A stretch of DNA of 64,000 nt, taken from NCBI GenBank assembly GCA_040756415.1, contig JBFLYZ010000013.1:1-64000 (forward strand), written 5' to 3'. Shown piece after piece: positions 52,089 through 59,555 of this stretch (positions are counted from its first letter, which is position 1; every line of letters starts with the position of its first letter). The notes beneath the pieces were generated by a model that worked only from the letters and a program-made list of their open reading frames with translations, was not told the origin of the DNA and did not search any database. The stretch is from JBFLYZ01 sp040756415. GTDB lineage: Bacteria > Bacteroidota > Bacteroidia > JADZBD01. A program made the translations under genes and the position numbers.

Positions 52089-53047
52089 CGCTTTTCGTCC
52101 TCCTGTTCTCCGGCAACAGGTTTGGGGATATTCGCTTTTACAAATTTAACGGCATCGTCAACCACCACTTCGTTCTGCAGGTCTGTCGGGACCTCTTTGG
52201 CGAACTTCACCATATCCGTCAGGTGGAGCACGAGGCGCAAAACGTTTTTGCTTTCCCTGCTGATGGACAGCTTTTCGACCTCCGTGAGAATGTCATAGGT
52301 AGGCATTTCCATGGCGTTTATGCCGAAGCTGCGCTCGAGAAAGGTGCGCACGATCTCGCTTACCCGGGTATGGTGCTCCTTGGTATCGTCTTTCCCTTTT
52401 TTCCACATTTTTTCCTTTTTGAGCTTTTCCAGGGCGTTCAGGGCTATCTCGTGGGCCGGGCGTGAGCGGTCGGCCAGGGCGTACATCTGTTTTTTATTCT
52501 TCAGGTACCTCCTCACCAGGAAGAAGACCAGGGCGGCTGCCGCCAGCCCTGCCGTGATCCATACGTACAGGGCCAGGTCCTCGAAGGTGAGCGGTTCATG
52601 AATGGGAGGCTTGATGTCCTTGAAATCGGCAGTGGTGTCTACGTCCACCGTCTTCACACGCAGGGGCAGGGGATTGGTCTCCACGTACTGGTTGGAGTCG
52701 TTGTTGAGGATAAACCGGAGGGAGGGGATAAGGTAATTGCCCTCATCAAAGCTGGTGATGACGAAATCGCGCGACTGGATGTAATCCACCTTGTTACCCT
52801 TGCTGCGTGGCGCGTCAACAAAGCGGCCGGTCTTTACGATCTCTATGCCTTTGATGATCGTATCATTGAACCGGGGCCATTCGATCTTCAATACATTGGT
52901 TCGCTGGTAACGTATCTTGATCCGCAGGGTGGTTTGCTCGCCAATGCGCATCTCGTTCGTGTCGAGCGTGGCTTCTACATTGATGCCGAGCTGGGCGCCC
53001 GCGCTGGTGCCGGTGAACAGGAGGAGTATGAACAGCGCCTTTTTCAT
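52085..53047 (-). CDS. Bat operon membrane protein with beta domain (DUF4381-like)
   Basis: A 320-residue protein that sits between the DUF58 and batA genes, as is usual for Bat operons. It has a signal peptide (KKALFILLLFTGTSAGAQ), a beta-sandwich part resembling the N-terminus of BatD (VEATLDTNEMRIGEQTTLRI, FDEGNYLIPSLRF), one membrane helix (YVWITAGLAAAALVFFLVRR) and a cytoplasmic helical part (EIVRTFLERSFGINAMEMPT) that resembles the C-terminal part of DUF4381 proteins. It may link periplasmic events to the cytoplasmic MoxR/DUF58 pair; this is inference. Both ends overlap neighbours by four bases. Confidence 0.75.
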   Translation of the reverse strand: MKKALFILLLFTGTSAGAQLGINVEATLDTNEMRIGEQTTLRIKIRYQRTNVLKIEWPRFNDTIIKGIEIVKTGRFVDAPRSKGNKVDYIQSRDFVITSFDEGNYLIPSLRFILNNDSNQYVETNPLPLRVKTVDVDTTADFKDIKPPIHEPLTFEDLALYVWITAGLAAAALVFFLVRRYLKNKKQMYALADRSRPAHEIALNALEKLKKEKMWKKGKDDTKEHHTRVSEIVRTFLERSFGINAMEMPTYDILTEVEKLSISRESKNVLRLVLHLTDMVKFAKEVPTDLQNEVVVDDAVKFVKANIPKPVAGEQEDEKR

Positions 53048-53943
53048 CTGCGTGTGCCGCGCCTGCGGAACAGGTTCAGGAGTATCTTATAATAGTTGTC
53101 GTTGGTGCCGATTGAAACGTGATCTATGCCGCAGCGCTTGAACACATCCACGAGCTTGCTTTCGCTGCGCCTGGCATTCACCGCGTACTGCATGCGCAGG
53201 TGGCGGTTAGAGGTGTCTACCCACATCATCTGACCCGTTTCGGCATCGCGCATGCGCACCAGCCCGATATCAGGCAGTTCGGCTTCACGCGGGTCGAAAA
53301 CGCGTATGCCCACCACATCGTGCCTCCGGCTGGCGATGTTCAGCTCGTCCTCAAAGCCGCCCTGGGTCATGCGCTGGGCAGGGCCGTCAATAAAGTCGGA
53401 GATGATGAATGCGATGCTCCTGCGCCTGGAGGTCTGTGAAAAATATTTTACCGCGGCACCAATGTCGGTGCCCTTTCCTTCGGGCCGGTGGCTTAGCACC
53501 TCGTGCACGATATGCAGGATCTGGTGATGACCTTTTTTGGGAGGAATGTAGCGCTCCACTTTTTCTGAAAAGAGGATAAGCCCGATCTTGTCGTTATTGG
53601 TCGTGGCCGAGAAGGCCAGCACCGCGCACAGCTCCGCGATCAGGTCTTTTTTGAGCTGTACGCGCGTTCCGAAGCTCTCGGAGGCGCTGATATCGACCAG
53701 CAGCATGATATTAAGCTCCCTTTCCTCGTGGAACATCTTTACGTAGGGGTGATTGAAGCGCGCGGTCACGTTCCAGTCGATGGTGCGTATGTCATCGCCC
53801 TGCTGGTATTCGCGCACTTCGGAAAAGGCCATGCCGCGGCCCTTGAAGGCCGAATGGTATTCGCCCGAAAAGACCTGGTTGGATAAAGCGCGGGTCTTTA
53901 TCTCGATCTTGCGGACCTTTTTCAGCAGCTCTTTGCTATCCAT
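53044..53943 (-). CDS. DUF58 domain protein of the Bat operon
   Basis: DUF58 proteins are VWA-related cytoplasmic partners of MoxR-type ATPases. The 299-residue protein has the family segments IEIKTRALSNQVFSGEYHSA, GRGMAFSEVREYQQGDDIRT, IDWNVTARFNHPYVKMFHEE and a VWA-like core starting MLLVDISASESFGT (D-x-S-x-S intact). Position directly after moxR is the standard arrangement. It overlaps the next gene by four bases. An 81-base gap separates it from moxR, without a clear promoter. Confidence 0.92.
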   Translation of the reverse strand: MDSKELLKKVRKIEIKTRALSNQVFSGEYHSAFKGRGMAFSEVREYQQGDDIRTIDWNVTARFNHPYVKMFHEERELNIMLLVDISASESFGTRVQLKKDLIAELCAVLAFSATTNNDKIGLILFSEKVERYIPPKKGHHQILHIVHEVLSHRPEGKGTDIGAAVKYFSQTSRRRSIAFIISDFIDGPAQRMTQGGFEDELNIASRRHDVVGIRVFDPREAELPDIGLVRMRDAETGQMMWVDTSNRHLRMQYAVNARRSESKLVDVFKRCGIDHVSIGTNDNYYKILLNLFRRRGTRR

Positions 53944-54024
53944 ATCAATCGAACAGCGGATAACGGATCCCAGCGAATGGCGAATTCCTTAACATTCGTA
54001 ACCGCAGAGTCCGTTATTCGCAGG

Positions 54025-55008
54025 TTAGGGGATCTCTATCGTATTTAAAATCTCGTTCACGATCATCTCGCTGGTGATGTTCTCCGCTTCGGCTTCGTAG
54101 GTAAGGCCGATGCGGTGGCGCAGCACATCGTGGCATACGGCCCGCACATCTTCCGGTATCACATACCCCCTGCGTTTGATAAAGGCATAGGCCTTCGAAG
54201 CCAGGGCCAGGTTGATGCTGGCGCGCGGTGACCCGCCATAACTGATGAGGGGGGCGAACTTCTGCAGCTTATAATCGTTCGGGAAACGCGTAGCGAAGAC
54301 GATATCGAGTATATAATGCTCGATCTTTTCATCCATGTAAATGGTCTTCACCGTTTCACGGGCCTTGATGATATCCTCGGGTTTCAGTATGGTCTTCAGG
54401 CTTTCGGTGCCCCTGATGTTATTGCGCATAACCCGCTGCTCGTCCTTTTTGCTGGGATAGGTGATGACCACTTTCAGCATAAAACGGTCGACCTGCGCCT
54501 CGGGCAGCGGATAAGTGCCTTCCTGCTCGATGGGGTTTTGGGTGGCCATGACCAGGAAGGGGTCGGGCAGCTTATAGGTTTCCTCGCCAATGGTCACCTG
54601 CCTTTCCTGCATGGCTTCCAGCAGGGCGCTTTGCACCTTGGCCGGGGCGCGGTTGATCTCATCGGCCAGCACGAAATTGGCGAAAACGGGCCCTTTGCGT
54701 ACGGTGAACTCCTCTTTCTTCTGGTTATAGATCATGGTGCCGGTCAGGTCGGCAGGGAGCAGGTCGGGGGTGAACTGAAGGCGGCTGAACTCGGCATGTA
54801 TGCACTGGGCCAGCGATTTGATGGCCAGTGTCTTCGCAAGCCCCGGCACGCCTTCGAGCAGGATGTGGCCATTGCTGAGCAGGCCGATGAGCAAACGGTC
54901 GATCATTTCTTTTTGCCCGACAATGACCTTGCCCAGCTCGTTGTGGATGTAGTCTACCAGCGCGCTCTCCTGCTGAACACGTGTGTTGAGTTCCTGTATA
55001 TCGTTCAT
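54025..55008 (-). CDS. moxR: MoxR-type AAA+ ATPase
   Basis: MoxR proteins are AAA+ ATPases that remodel or activate partner proteins together with VWA-domain proteins. The 327-residue protein has Walker A GVPGLAKT (53-60), Walker B VLADEINRA (about 113-121), and sensor motifs LVMATQNPIEQEGTYPLPEA and SYGGSPRASINLALASKAYA. The start at 55008 gives the usual N-terminus; the upstream start at 55047 would overlap the -7 box. It is the first gene of the Bat operon, which runs moxR, DUF58, DUF4381-like, batA, batB, batC, batD. In Bacteroides this operon contributes to oxygen tolerance. Confidence 0.95.
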   Translation of the reverse strand: MNDIQELNTRVQQESALVDYIHNELGKVIVGQKEMIDRLLIGLLSNGHILLEGVPGLAKTLAIKSLAQCIHAEFSRLQFTPDLLPADLTGTMIYNQKKEEFTVRKGPVFANFVLADEINRAPAKVQSALLEAMQERQVTIGEETYKLPDPFLVMATQNPIEQEGTYPLPEAQVDRFMLKVVITYPSKKDEQRVMRNNIRGTESLKTILKPEDIIKARETVKTIYMDEKIEHYILDIVFATRFPNDYKLQKFAPLISYGGSPRASINLALASKAYAFIKRRGYVIPEDVRAVCHDVLRHRIGLTYEAEAENITSEMIVNEILNTIEIP

Positions 55009-55044
55009 AAAATAGTGTTTTTGGGCCTCTTTTTCAGAGAGGCT

Positions 55045-55075
55045 CAAAGTTAACTTTTAAGTCTTAACAGGGCAA
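55045..55075 (-). promoter_or_regulatory. Promoter of moxR and the Bat operon
   Basis: On the minus strand TTG (55075-55073) and TAACTTTG (55052-55045) are 20 bases apart, with a perfect -7 box. A small hairpin (gcctct/agaggc, 55025-55043) overlaps the predicted transcription start. The leader to ATG 55008 would be about 30 bases. Confidence 0.65.
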
Positions 55076-55150
55076 TGGCGGGGTGTTAATATTTGTTAAG
55101 GGGAAAAGGGCCGGTGAGGCAATAAGAAGCAAGCAGATAAGCGAAGGCGA

Positions 55151-56482
55151 TTATTTTTTTCCAAACAGCCGGTCGAAGCTGCGCTCGATGTACTTCTCGC
55201 TGGGGAGCAGGGATTCTTGTATGCGTTTGGCGTAATGTATGCTGTCTACCATTTCTTTTTGCTTTTCTTCAATGATCAGCTTTTGCCTGCTGATCTCCAT
55301 ATGTGCCTGCCGTTTTAGCCGGTAGCCTCTGAAAATGAGTATGGCCAGGAGCAGGACCAGCCCCAGTCCCGCGCTCACCGCATAGATGATCACCTGCTGC
55401 TGCTTCTGCCTGGCTTCGGCCAGTTCGTTCTCTTTCAGCAGCAGGGCCTCTTTTTTCTCGTATTCATACCTGACCTGCTGCTTGTATGTTTCCTTACGGA
55501 TATTCTCGTTATTAATGCTGTCGCGCATTTTAATGTGCAGCTCGTACATGTTGAACGAATTTTCCCAGTCCCCCTCCTTCTTATAGATATTGCTCATGAG
55601 CAGGGCTGCTTTGCGTATGTTGAGCGGGAAGCCGGCAGCCATGGCCTGGCTGAGGCTCAGTTCAGCGTATTTGCGTGCCGTGACCATGTCGCCCCGCTCG
55701 AAATAGATCTGTCCCAGGTCATGGGCGGTAAAGGAAATGCCTTTTTTGTCCTTGATCTCCTCGCGCATGGCCAGGCTTTTCATGAAATAATCCATGGCCT
55801 TATCCATTTGCTTTTGAGACTGGTAAATACCGGCCAGGTTATGCAAAGCCGTGGCGATCCCTCTTTTGTCACCCGTCTGTTGACGAAGGGCGAGGCATTC
55901 GTTGAGGTATTCCAGTGCCTTTTCATACTTGCTCTGGTTACGGTATACCTGGCTGATGTTGTTCAGGCAATAGGCGATGCCGTTCTTGTCGTTGCGCTGG
56001 CGGTTGATGGCCAGGCTTTTTTCATAATACTCGAGGGCCAGGGCGGTGTCGCCCTGGTTGGCGTAAACAAAGCCAACGTTGTTCAGGCAAACCGAAAGTC
56101 CTTCCTTATCGTCCAGTTCTTCGCAAAGCCTGAGGGCGATGAGATAATACTTCAGCGAGCGGCTGATATCGCCCTGGTTGTTGTAGCAGAAGCCAAGGCT
56201 GTTGGTAGCCTCGGCAAAAAGCCGCTTATACGTCCGCTGCATTCCGGGGGTCAAGCCGGGCGCGGCCAGCCCGTGTTCGGCAATACGCGATGCTTCCAGC
56301 CAGAGTTTCAGCGCGGAATCCGGCTGGTTGAGGTGAAGAAGCTGTCCCCATTGCATGTAGGCGGTGGCCCTGGCCGTGTCGTGCCCGCTGGCGATCACTT
56401 TTTTCAGCGAGTCGATCGTGTTCTCAGACAAAGAATAAACAACAGGGAGAAGGGCTATGGCCAACAAGCAGGTCTTGCGCAT
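55151..56482 (-). CDS. TPR membrane protein ending in an orphan SIxYAxRIQ tail
   Basis: A 443-residue protein with a signal peptide (MRKTCLLAIALLPVVYS), about seven TPR units (repeats such as NNVGFVYANQGDTALALEYY and NNISQVYRNQSKYEKALEYL), a coiled coil, one membrane helix (VIIYAVSAGLGLVLLLAILI) and a cytoplasmic coiled coil ending SIHYAKRIQESLLPSEKYIE. In many Bacteroidota TPR proteins this last motif leads into a PP2C/SpoIIE phosphatase, but here the gene stops about ten residues later. The start at 56482 is favoured by a perfect -7 box five bases upstream; the ATG at 56494 lies inside that box. It follows the stand-alone tail gene by 37 bases. The role is probably sensory; no output domain is present. 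Confidence 0.85.
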   Translation of the reverse strand: MRKTCLLAIALLPVVYSLSENTIDSLKKVIASGHDTARATAYMQWGQLLHLNQPDSALKLWLEASRIAEHGLAAPGLTPGMQRTYKRLFAEATNSLGFCYNNQGDISRSLKYYLIALRLCEELDDKEGLSVCLNNVGFVYANQGDTALALEYYEKSLAINRQRNDKNGIAYCLNNISQVYRNQSKYEKALEYLNECLALRQQTGDKRGIATALHNLAGIYQSQKQMDKAMDYFMKSLAMREEIKDKKGISFTAHDLGQIYFERGDMVTARKYAELSLSQAMAAGFPLNIRKAALLMSNIYKKEGDWENSFNMYELHIKMRDSINNENIRKETYKQQVRYEYEKKEALLLKENELAEARQKQQQVIIYAVSAGLGLVLLLAILIFRGYRLKRQAHMEISRQKLIIEEKQKEMVDSIHYAKRIQESLLPSEKYIERSFDRLFGKK

Positions 56483-56487
56483 GGTTT

Positions 56488-56495
56488 CAAACATA
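56488..56495 (-). promoter_or_regulatory. -7 box (TATGTTTG) of the TPR-SIxYA gene
   Basis: On the minus strand this is TATGTTTG, a perfect match five bases before the ATG at 56482. It overlaps the upstream in-frame ATG (56494), which argues against that start. It predicts a leaderless message. No -33 TTG is seen. Confidence 0.5.
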
Positions 56496-56519
56496 AGAAT
56501 AAAACCAGAATGCCCGCCA

Positions 56520-56912
56520 CTATTTAAGGAGGGTGAAATGCCCCAGGGTCTTTATCTCTTTTTCCCGCTGCTTTCCGGTGAGCTTCCATAAGTAAGTGTC
56601 TGCGGGATATTTCTGGTGATCCCAGTCCACGACCGACCCGTTTTTGAGCCCGGTGGTCTCGTAGATAATGATTCCCCAGCGGTCGTAGATCCAGAAATGA
56701 AAGTCGGTGATCGGGCAGTTGTGGCTGATGATAATTCCATCGTTTACACCGTCACCGTTCGGGGTGATGGCATTGGGGACTATGATGAAGCAGGTGTCTT
56801 TGGATGTAGTGTCGGCACCTGTTTCGAAGGAATAAGAAGCGGGCTTAACCCGGTAAACGGCTCCGGCAATGAATGCCAGGAATAGCAGAAAAAGGAACGA
56901 AAACAGTTTCAT
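56520..56912 (-). CDS. Stand-alone T9SS type B (gliding motility-associated) C-terminal domain protein
   Basis: The 130-residue protein consists of a signal peptide or membrane helix (MKLFSFLFLLFLAFIAGAVY), about 20 linker residues, and a type B sorting domain: IIVPNAITPNGDGVNDGIII, FWIYDRWGIIIYET, PADTYLWKL and a final GHFTLLK. Normally this domain ends a large secreted adhesin, as in three other genes here; in this case nothing else is attached. It may be an exported minimal cargo, a decoy, a T9SS accessory, or a relic of a larger gene, though the frame is intact and the start is normal. It is divergent from the RRM gene and lies 37 bases before the TPR-SIxYA gene. Confidence 0.85.
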   Translation of the reverse strand: MKLFSFLFLLFLAFIAGAVYRVKPASYSFETGADTTSKDTCFIIVPNAITPNGDGVNDGIIISHNCPITDFHFWIYDRWGIIIYETTGLKNGSVVDWDHQKYPADTYLWKLTGKQREKEIKTLGHFTLLK

Positions 56913-56954
56913 CGGGCTAATTTATTGAATAAAACACAATGTTGTTATTCTCAG

Positions 56955-56962
56955 TATCTTCG
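56955..56962 (+). promoter_or_regulatory. -7-like box (TATCTTCG) upstream of the RRM gene
   Basis: TATCTTCG differs from TAnnTTTG in one base and lies 24 bases before the ATG at 56987. The same word is found before truA (58773-58780), 22 bases before its start. Both are weak candidates. Confidence 0.3.
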
Positions 56963-56986
56963 AAGCGCAGCAAAACAGTATTTCGT

Positions 56987-57244
56987 ATGAACTTATACGT
57001 ATCCGCGCTCAACACCTTCATCACCGAGGACGACCTGCGCGCCTTATTCGAAAAGTACGGAAAAGTGAAATCCGTGCGTATTGCCCGCGATGAGGCCGGC
57101 CACAGCCTGTGCTATGGCTTCGTGGAAATGGAAGAAAAGTCGGCCGGTATCAAGGCCCTTTCGCTGAATGCCGCATCGCTCAAAGGCAGCGATATCAGGG
57201 TGAGCATAGCCAAGGCAAAGAAGAAGTTCGGAAAGCGGTTCTGA
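56987..57244 (+). CDS. RRM-domain RNA-binding protein
   Basis: An 85-residue protein made of one RNA recognition motif. RNP2 is MNLYVSALN and RNP1 is LCYGFVEM, with the expected ALFEKYGKVKSVRIARDEAG loop and a basic C-terminus (KAKKKFGKRF). Small single-RRM proteins are common in Bacteroidota, where they bind RNA and may act in place of Hfq-type regulators; a specific role here is unknown. The start at 56987 gives the strand beginning RNP2; an upstream start at 56939 would add 16 unconserved residues. It is divergent from the stand-alone tail gene. Confidence 0.93.
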   Translation: MNLYVSALNTFITEDDLRALFEKYGKVKSVRIARDEAGHSLCYGFVEMEEKSAGIKALSLNAASLKGSDIRVSIAKAKKKFGKRF

Positions 57245-57264
57245 CCTGTTAAGGGCGTGTGCCT

Positions 57265-57990
57265 ATGAAAAACCTGTGGAACCGCATATCGGTTATCGGC
57301 TATTCCCGCCTGCGCGATGAGCAGGATGCCCGCCAGCTCGGATTATTGAACCGGATCGCCTTCCTTTCGGCCATTGTCCTGCTTTCTCTTATTCCCGTAG
57401 GCATTTATTTCAGGCAAATACTGGTTACGGTTTATGTCTGCATAGGCGTTGTGCTTTGCCTGTGCACCCTGTACTTTAACGCCAGGGGGCTTTTCCGTTT
57501 CGCCCGGATGTATTACTTCTTTATCTCGCTTGCTTTTATAACCATCGTGGTGCTGATCAACGGTAAGGACTCGGGCAGCCAGATCACCTTCGTCCTTCTC
57601 GGGGCGCTGCACCTGGTGCTGTTCAGGGAATCGAGATACCCGCTGCTGGTCCTGGCCGGGGTTATCGCGTTGTTTGGCGCAACCTGCTATTGGGTTGAGA
57701 CCCGAGGCGCCCTGCTCGATGTGATCGAGTACAGCGTTAAGCGAAGCGCTTTTTACATCAATATATTATGCAATATCGTGCTTGTGTTCAGCGTAGTGCT
57801 GTACTTTAAGAACACGGCAGCGGAATATGAGTCGAAGCTGCTGCAAACGAATGACGAGATCACCCAAAAGAACAAGGATATTACCGACAGTATACGCTAT
57901 GCCAGGCGAATCCAGCAATCGTTGCTGCCCAGCGATAACTATATCGAAAAAAATCTGAATCGTCTTAACAGATCCGATGAGCATGAATAA
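57265..57990 (+). CDS. Multi-pass membrane protein ending in an orphan SIxYAxRIQ tail
   Basis: A 241-residue protein with about six membrane helices (for example FLSAIVLLSLIPVGIYF, VTVYVCIGVVLCLCTLY, YYFFISLAFITIVVLI and INILCNIVLVFSVVLYF), then a cytoplasmic coiled coil (YESKLLQTNDEITQKNKDIT) ending SIRYARRIQQSLLPSDNYIE. This is the same tail as in the TPR protein 1.4 kb away and also lacks the phosphatase that usually follows. The membrane part resembles the sensor region of some histidine kinases and 7TM-type regulators. The ATG at 57265 is preferred to GTG 57259. The next gene overlaps the last 14 bases. Confidence 0.8.
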   Translation: MKNLWNRISVIGYSRLRDEQDARQLGLLNRIAFLSAIVLLSLIPVGIYFRQILVTVYVCIGVVLCLCTLYFNARGLFRFARMYYFFISLAFITIVVLINGKDSGSQITFVLLGALHLVLFRESRYPLLVLAGVIALFGATCYWVETRGALLDVIEYSVKRSAFYINILCNIVLVFSVVLYFKNTAAEYESKLLQTNDEITQKNKDITDSIRYARRIQQSLLPSDNYIEKNLNRLNRSDEHE

Positions 57991-58288
57991 AGAAGAACAG
58001 GCTTTCCAGGACGCGGGAAAGGCAGTAAAAGGGGCCGCGCTGAGCCAGATGTTCGGCAAGCCCTGCCTGAAGTTGAAAGGCAAGGCCTTTGCCTGCCTAT
58101 TTGATAGCTGTATGGTATTCAAGCTTGGTGGCGACAGCCACCATGACGCTTTGGAGCTCAGCGGTTCCCGGCTGTTCGATCCTTCGGGAAAAAAGCGACC
58201 GATGAAGGAATGGGTGCAGGTCTCTTACCGGCACAGGGATAAATGGGCTGCCCTCGCCAAAAAGGCGGCTGCCTACATTAACGCATAA
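57977..58288 (+). CDS. TfoX N-terminal-domain-like protein
   Basis: The 103-residue protein has the pattern of the TfoX/Sxy N-terminal domain: SQMFGKPCLKLKGKAFACLF, a short central strand (MVFKL), FDPSGKKRPMKEWVQVS, and a C-terminal helix WAALAKKAAAYINA. Family members with only this domain have no known enzymatic activity; Sxy itself is a competence regulator in Gammaproteobacteria, but that role should not be assumed here. The start ATG overlaps the end of the membrane-tail gene by 14 bases in another frame, which suggests coupled translation. Confidence 0.6.
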   Translation: MSMNKEEQAFQDAGKAVKGAALSQMFGKPCLKLKGKAFACLFDSCMVFKLGGDSHHDALELSGSRLFDPSGKKRPMKEWVQVSYRHRDKWAALAKKAAAYINA

Positions 58289-58337
58289 TATTTATTTCAC
58301 ATTTCATATTTCACATCTCATATCTCATATCTAACTC
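58289..58337. repeat. G-free low-complexity intergenic stretch
   Basis: The 49 bases between the TfoX-like and EamA genes contain no G on the plus strand and consist of degenerate copies of tttcacat / ctcatat words (catttcatatttcacat and similar). It may be a slippage-derived spacer. No promoter box was found. Confidence 0.6.
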
Positions 58338-58757
58338 ATGTGGTGGATCTACGCTTTGCTCTCAGCCCTCTTCGCGGCACTTACCGCTATCTTCGCCAAG
58401 ATCGGTATCAAGAACATTAACACCGACCTGGCCGTTGCCATACGAACGGTGGTCATTCTCTTCATGGCATGGGCCATCGTTTTCTTTCGCAATGGGTTAA
58501 GTCAGGCTGCATCCCTGACAAAAGCCAATATGCTGTTTCTCGCCCTTTCCGGCATCACCACCGGCCTTTCATGGCTGTTCTACTTCCGCGCCATTGATAT
58601 AGGCAAGGTATCGCAGGTGGCACCGGTCGACAAGCTCAGCCTGGCCCTGACCGTTATCTTTTCGGTCATTTTCCTGGGAGAGACCATCAGCTTTAAGACC
58701 GCTGTGGGAGCCACCTGTATCGTGGCCGGTACGCTCATCATGATCTGGGGCAACTGA
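58338..58757 (+). CDS. EamA family transporter, single-domain
   Basis: A 139-residue membrane protein with about five helices forming one EamA unit: WWIYALLSALFAALTAIFAK, a second helix with TVVILFMAWAIVFF, FLALSGITTGLSWLFYFRAI, VSQVAPVDKLSLALTVIFSV and AVGATCIVAGTLIMIW. Drug/metabolite-transporter members have two such units in about 300 residues, so this form probably works as a homodimer like small multidrug-resistance proteins. The substrate is unknown. It ends 45 bases before truA. Confidence 0.88.
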   Translation: MWWIYALLSALFAALTAIFAKIGIKNINTDLAVAIRTVVILFMAWAIVFFRNGLSQAASLTKANMLFLALSGITTGLSWLFYFRAIDIGKVSQVAPVDKLSLALTVIFSVIFLGETISFKTAVGATCIVAGTLIMIWGN

Positions 58758-58802
58758 CCCGCTCTTTTTGAGTATCTTCGCATTTCTTTTTCCGGGATCA
58801 TC

Positions 58803-59555
58803 GTGAGGTACTTTGCAAAACTTTCGTACGTGGGTACGGCTTATAACGGCTGGCAGGTGCAGGAGAACACACCGCGCACCGTTCAGCAGGTGCTGAACGA
58901 GAGCATATCCCGTCTGCTGAATGAAAAGATCGAATTCACCGGCTGCGGGCGCACGGATACGGGCGTTCATGCCGCGGAGTTTTACGCTCACTTTGATTCT
59001 CAAAAGGACCTGAGCGATCCCGAATCCGTATATAAGTTCAATTCGGTCGTTCCGCGCGACATAGCGGTGCAGGAGCTGCTCCGCGTGAAGGATGCCGCCC
59101 ATGCCCGTTACGATGCGATCAGCCGCAGCTACCGCTACCAGATCATTCAGCAGCGTAATCCCTTCTTCAACGAAAGGGCAGCCTTTCTCTACGCCCCCCT
59201 GGATATCGATCGCATGAACGAAGCCGCAAAAGCGCTTTTTGACTATAGCGATTTCACCTCGTTCAGCAAGCTGCGCACGCAGGTGAAAACCAACCTGTGC
59301 AAAGTGATGAGAGCGGAGTGGAGCAGGGAAGGGGAGCTGCTGGTGTTCCGCATCACGGCCGATCGTTTCCTGCGCAATATGGTAAGGGCGATCGTAGGCA
59401 CCCTGGTGCGGGTAGGGAAAAAGGAAATCAACGCTGACGATGTGCGCAGGATCATCGAAAGCAGGGACAGGGGCAACGCGGGCGAATCCTTTCCCGCTCA
59501 TGGTTTGTACCTGGAGAAAGTGGTCTATCCGGCAGAACTGTTTCTGAATGAGTGA
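58803..59555 (+). CDS. truA: tRNA pseudouridine(38-40) synthase TruA
   Basis: TruA makes pseudouridine at positions 38-40 in the anticodon arm of tRNAs. The 250-residue protein has the catalytic aspartate D52 in GCGRTDTGVHA, the N-terminal strand RYFAKLSYVGTAYNGWQVQ, and the conserved DFTSFSK and FLRNMVRAIVGTLVRVG segments. The start is a GTG at 58803, which fits the usual TruA N-terminus; no ATG precedes it in frame. A TATCTTCG box lies 22 bases upstream. The ABC exporter gene overlaps its last eight bases. Confidence 0.96.
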   Translation: MRYFAKLSYVGTAYNGWQVQENTPRTVQQVLNESISRLLNEKIEFTGCGRTDTGVHAAEFYAHFDSQKDLSDPESVYKFNSVVPRDIAVQELLRVKDAAHARYDAISRSYRYQIIQQRNPFFNERAAFLYAPLDIDRMNEAAKALFDYSDFTSFSKLRTQVKTNLCKVMRAEWSREGELLVFRITADRFLRNMVRAIVGTLVRVGKKEINADDVRRIIESRDRGNAGESFPAHGLYLEKVVYPAELFLNE

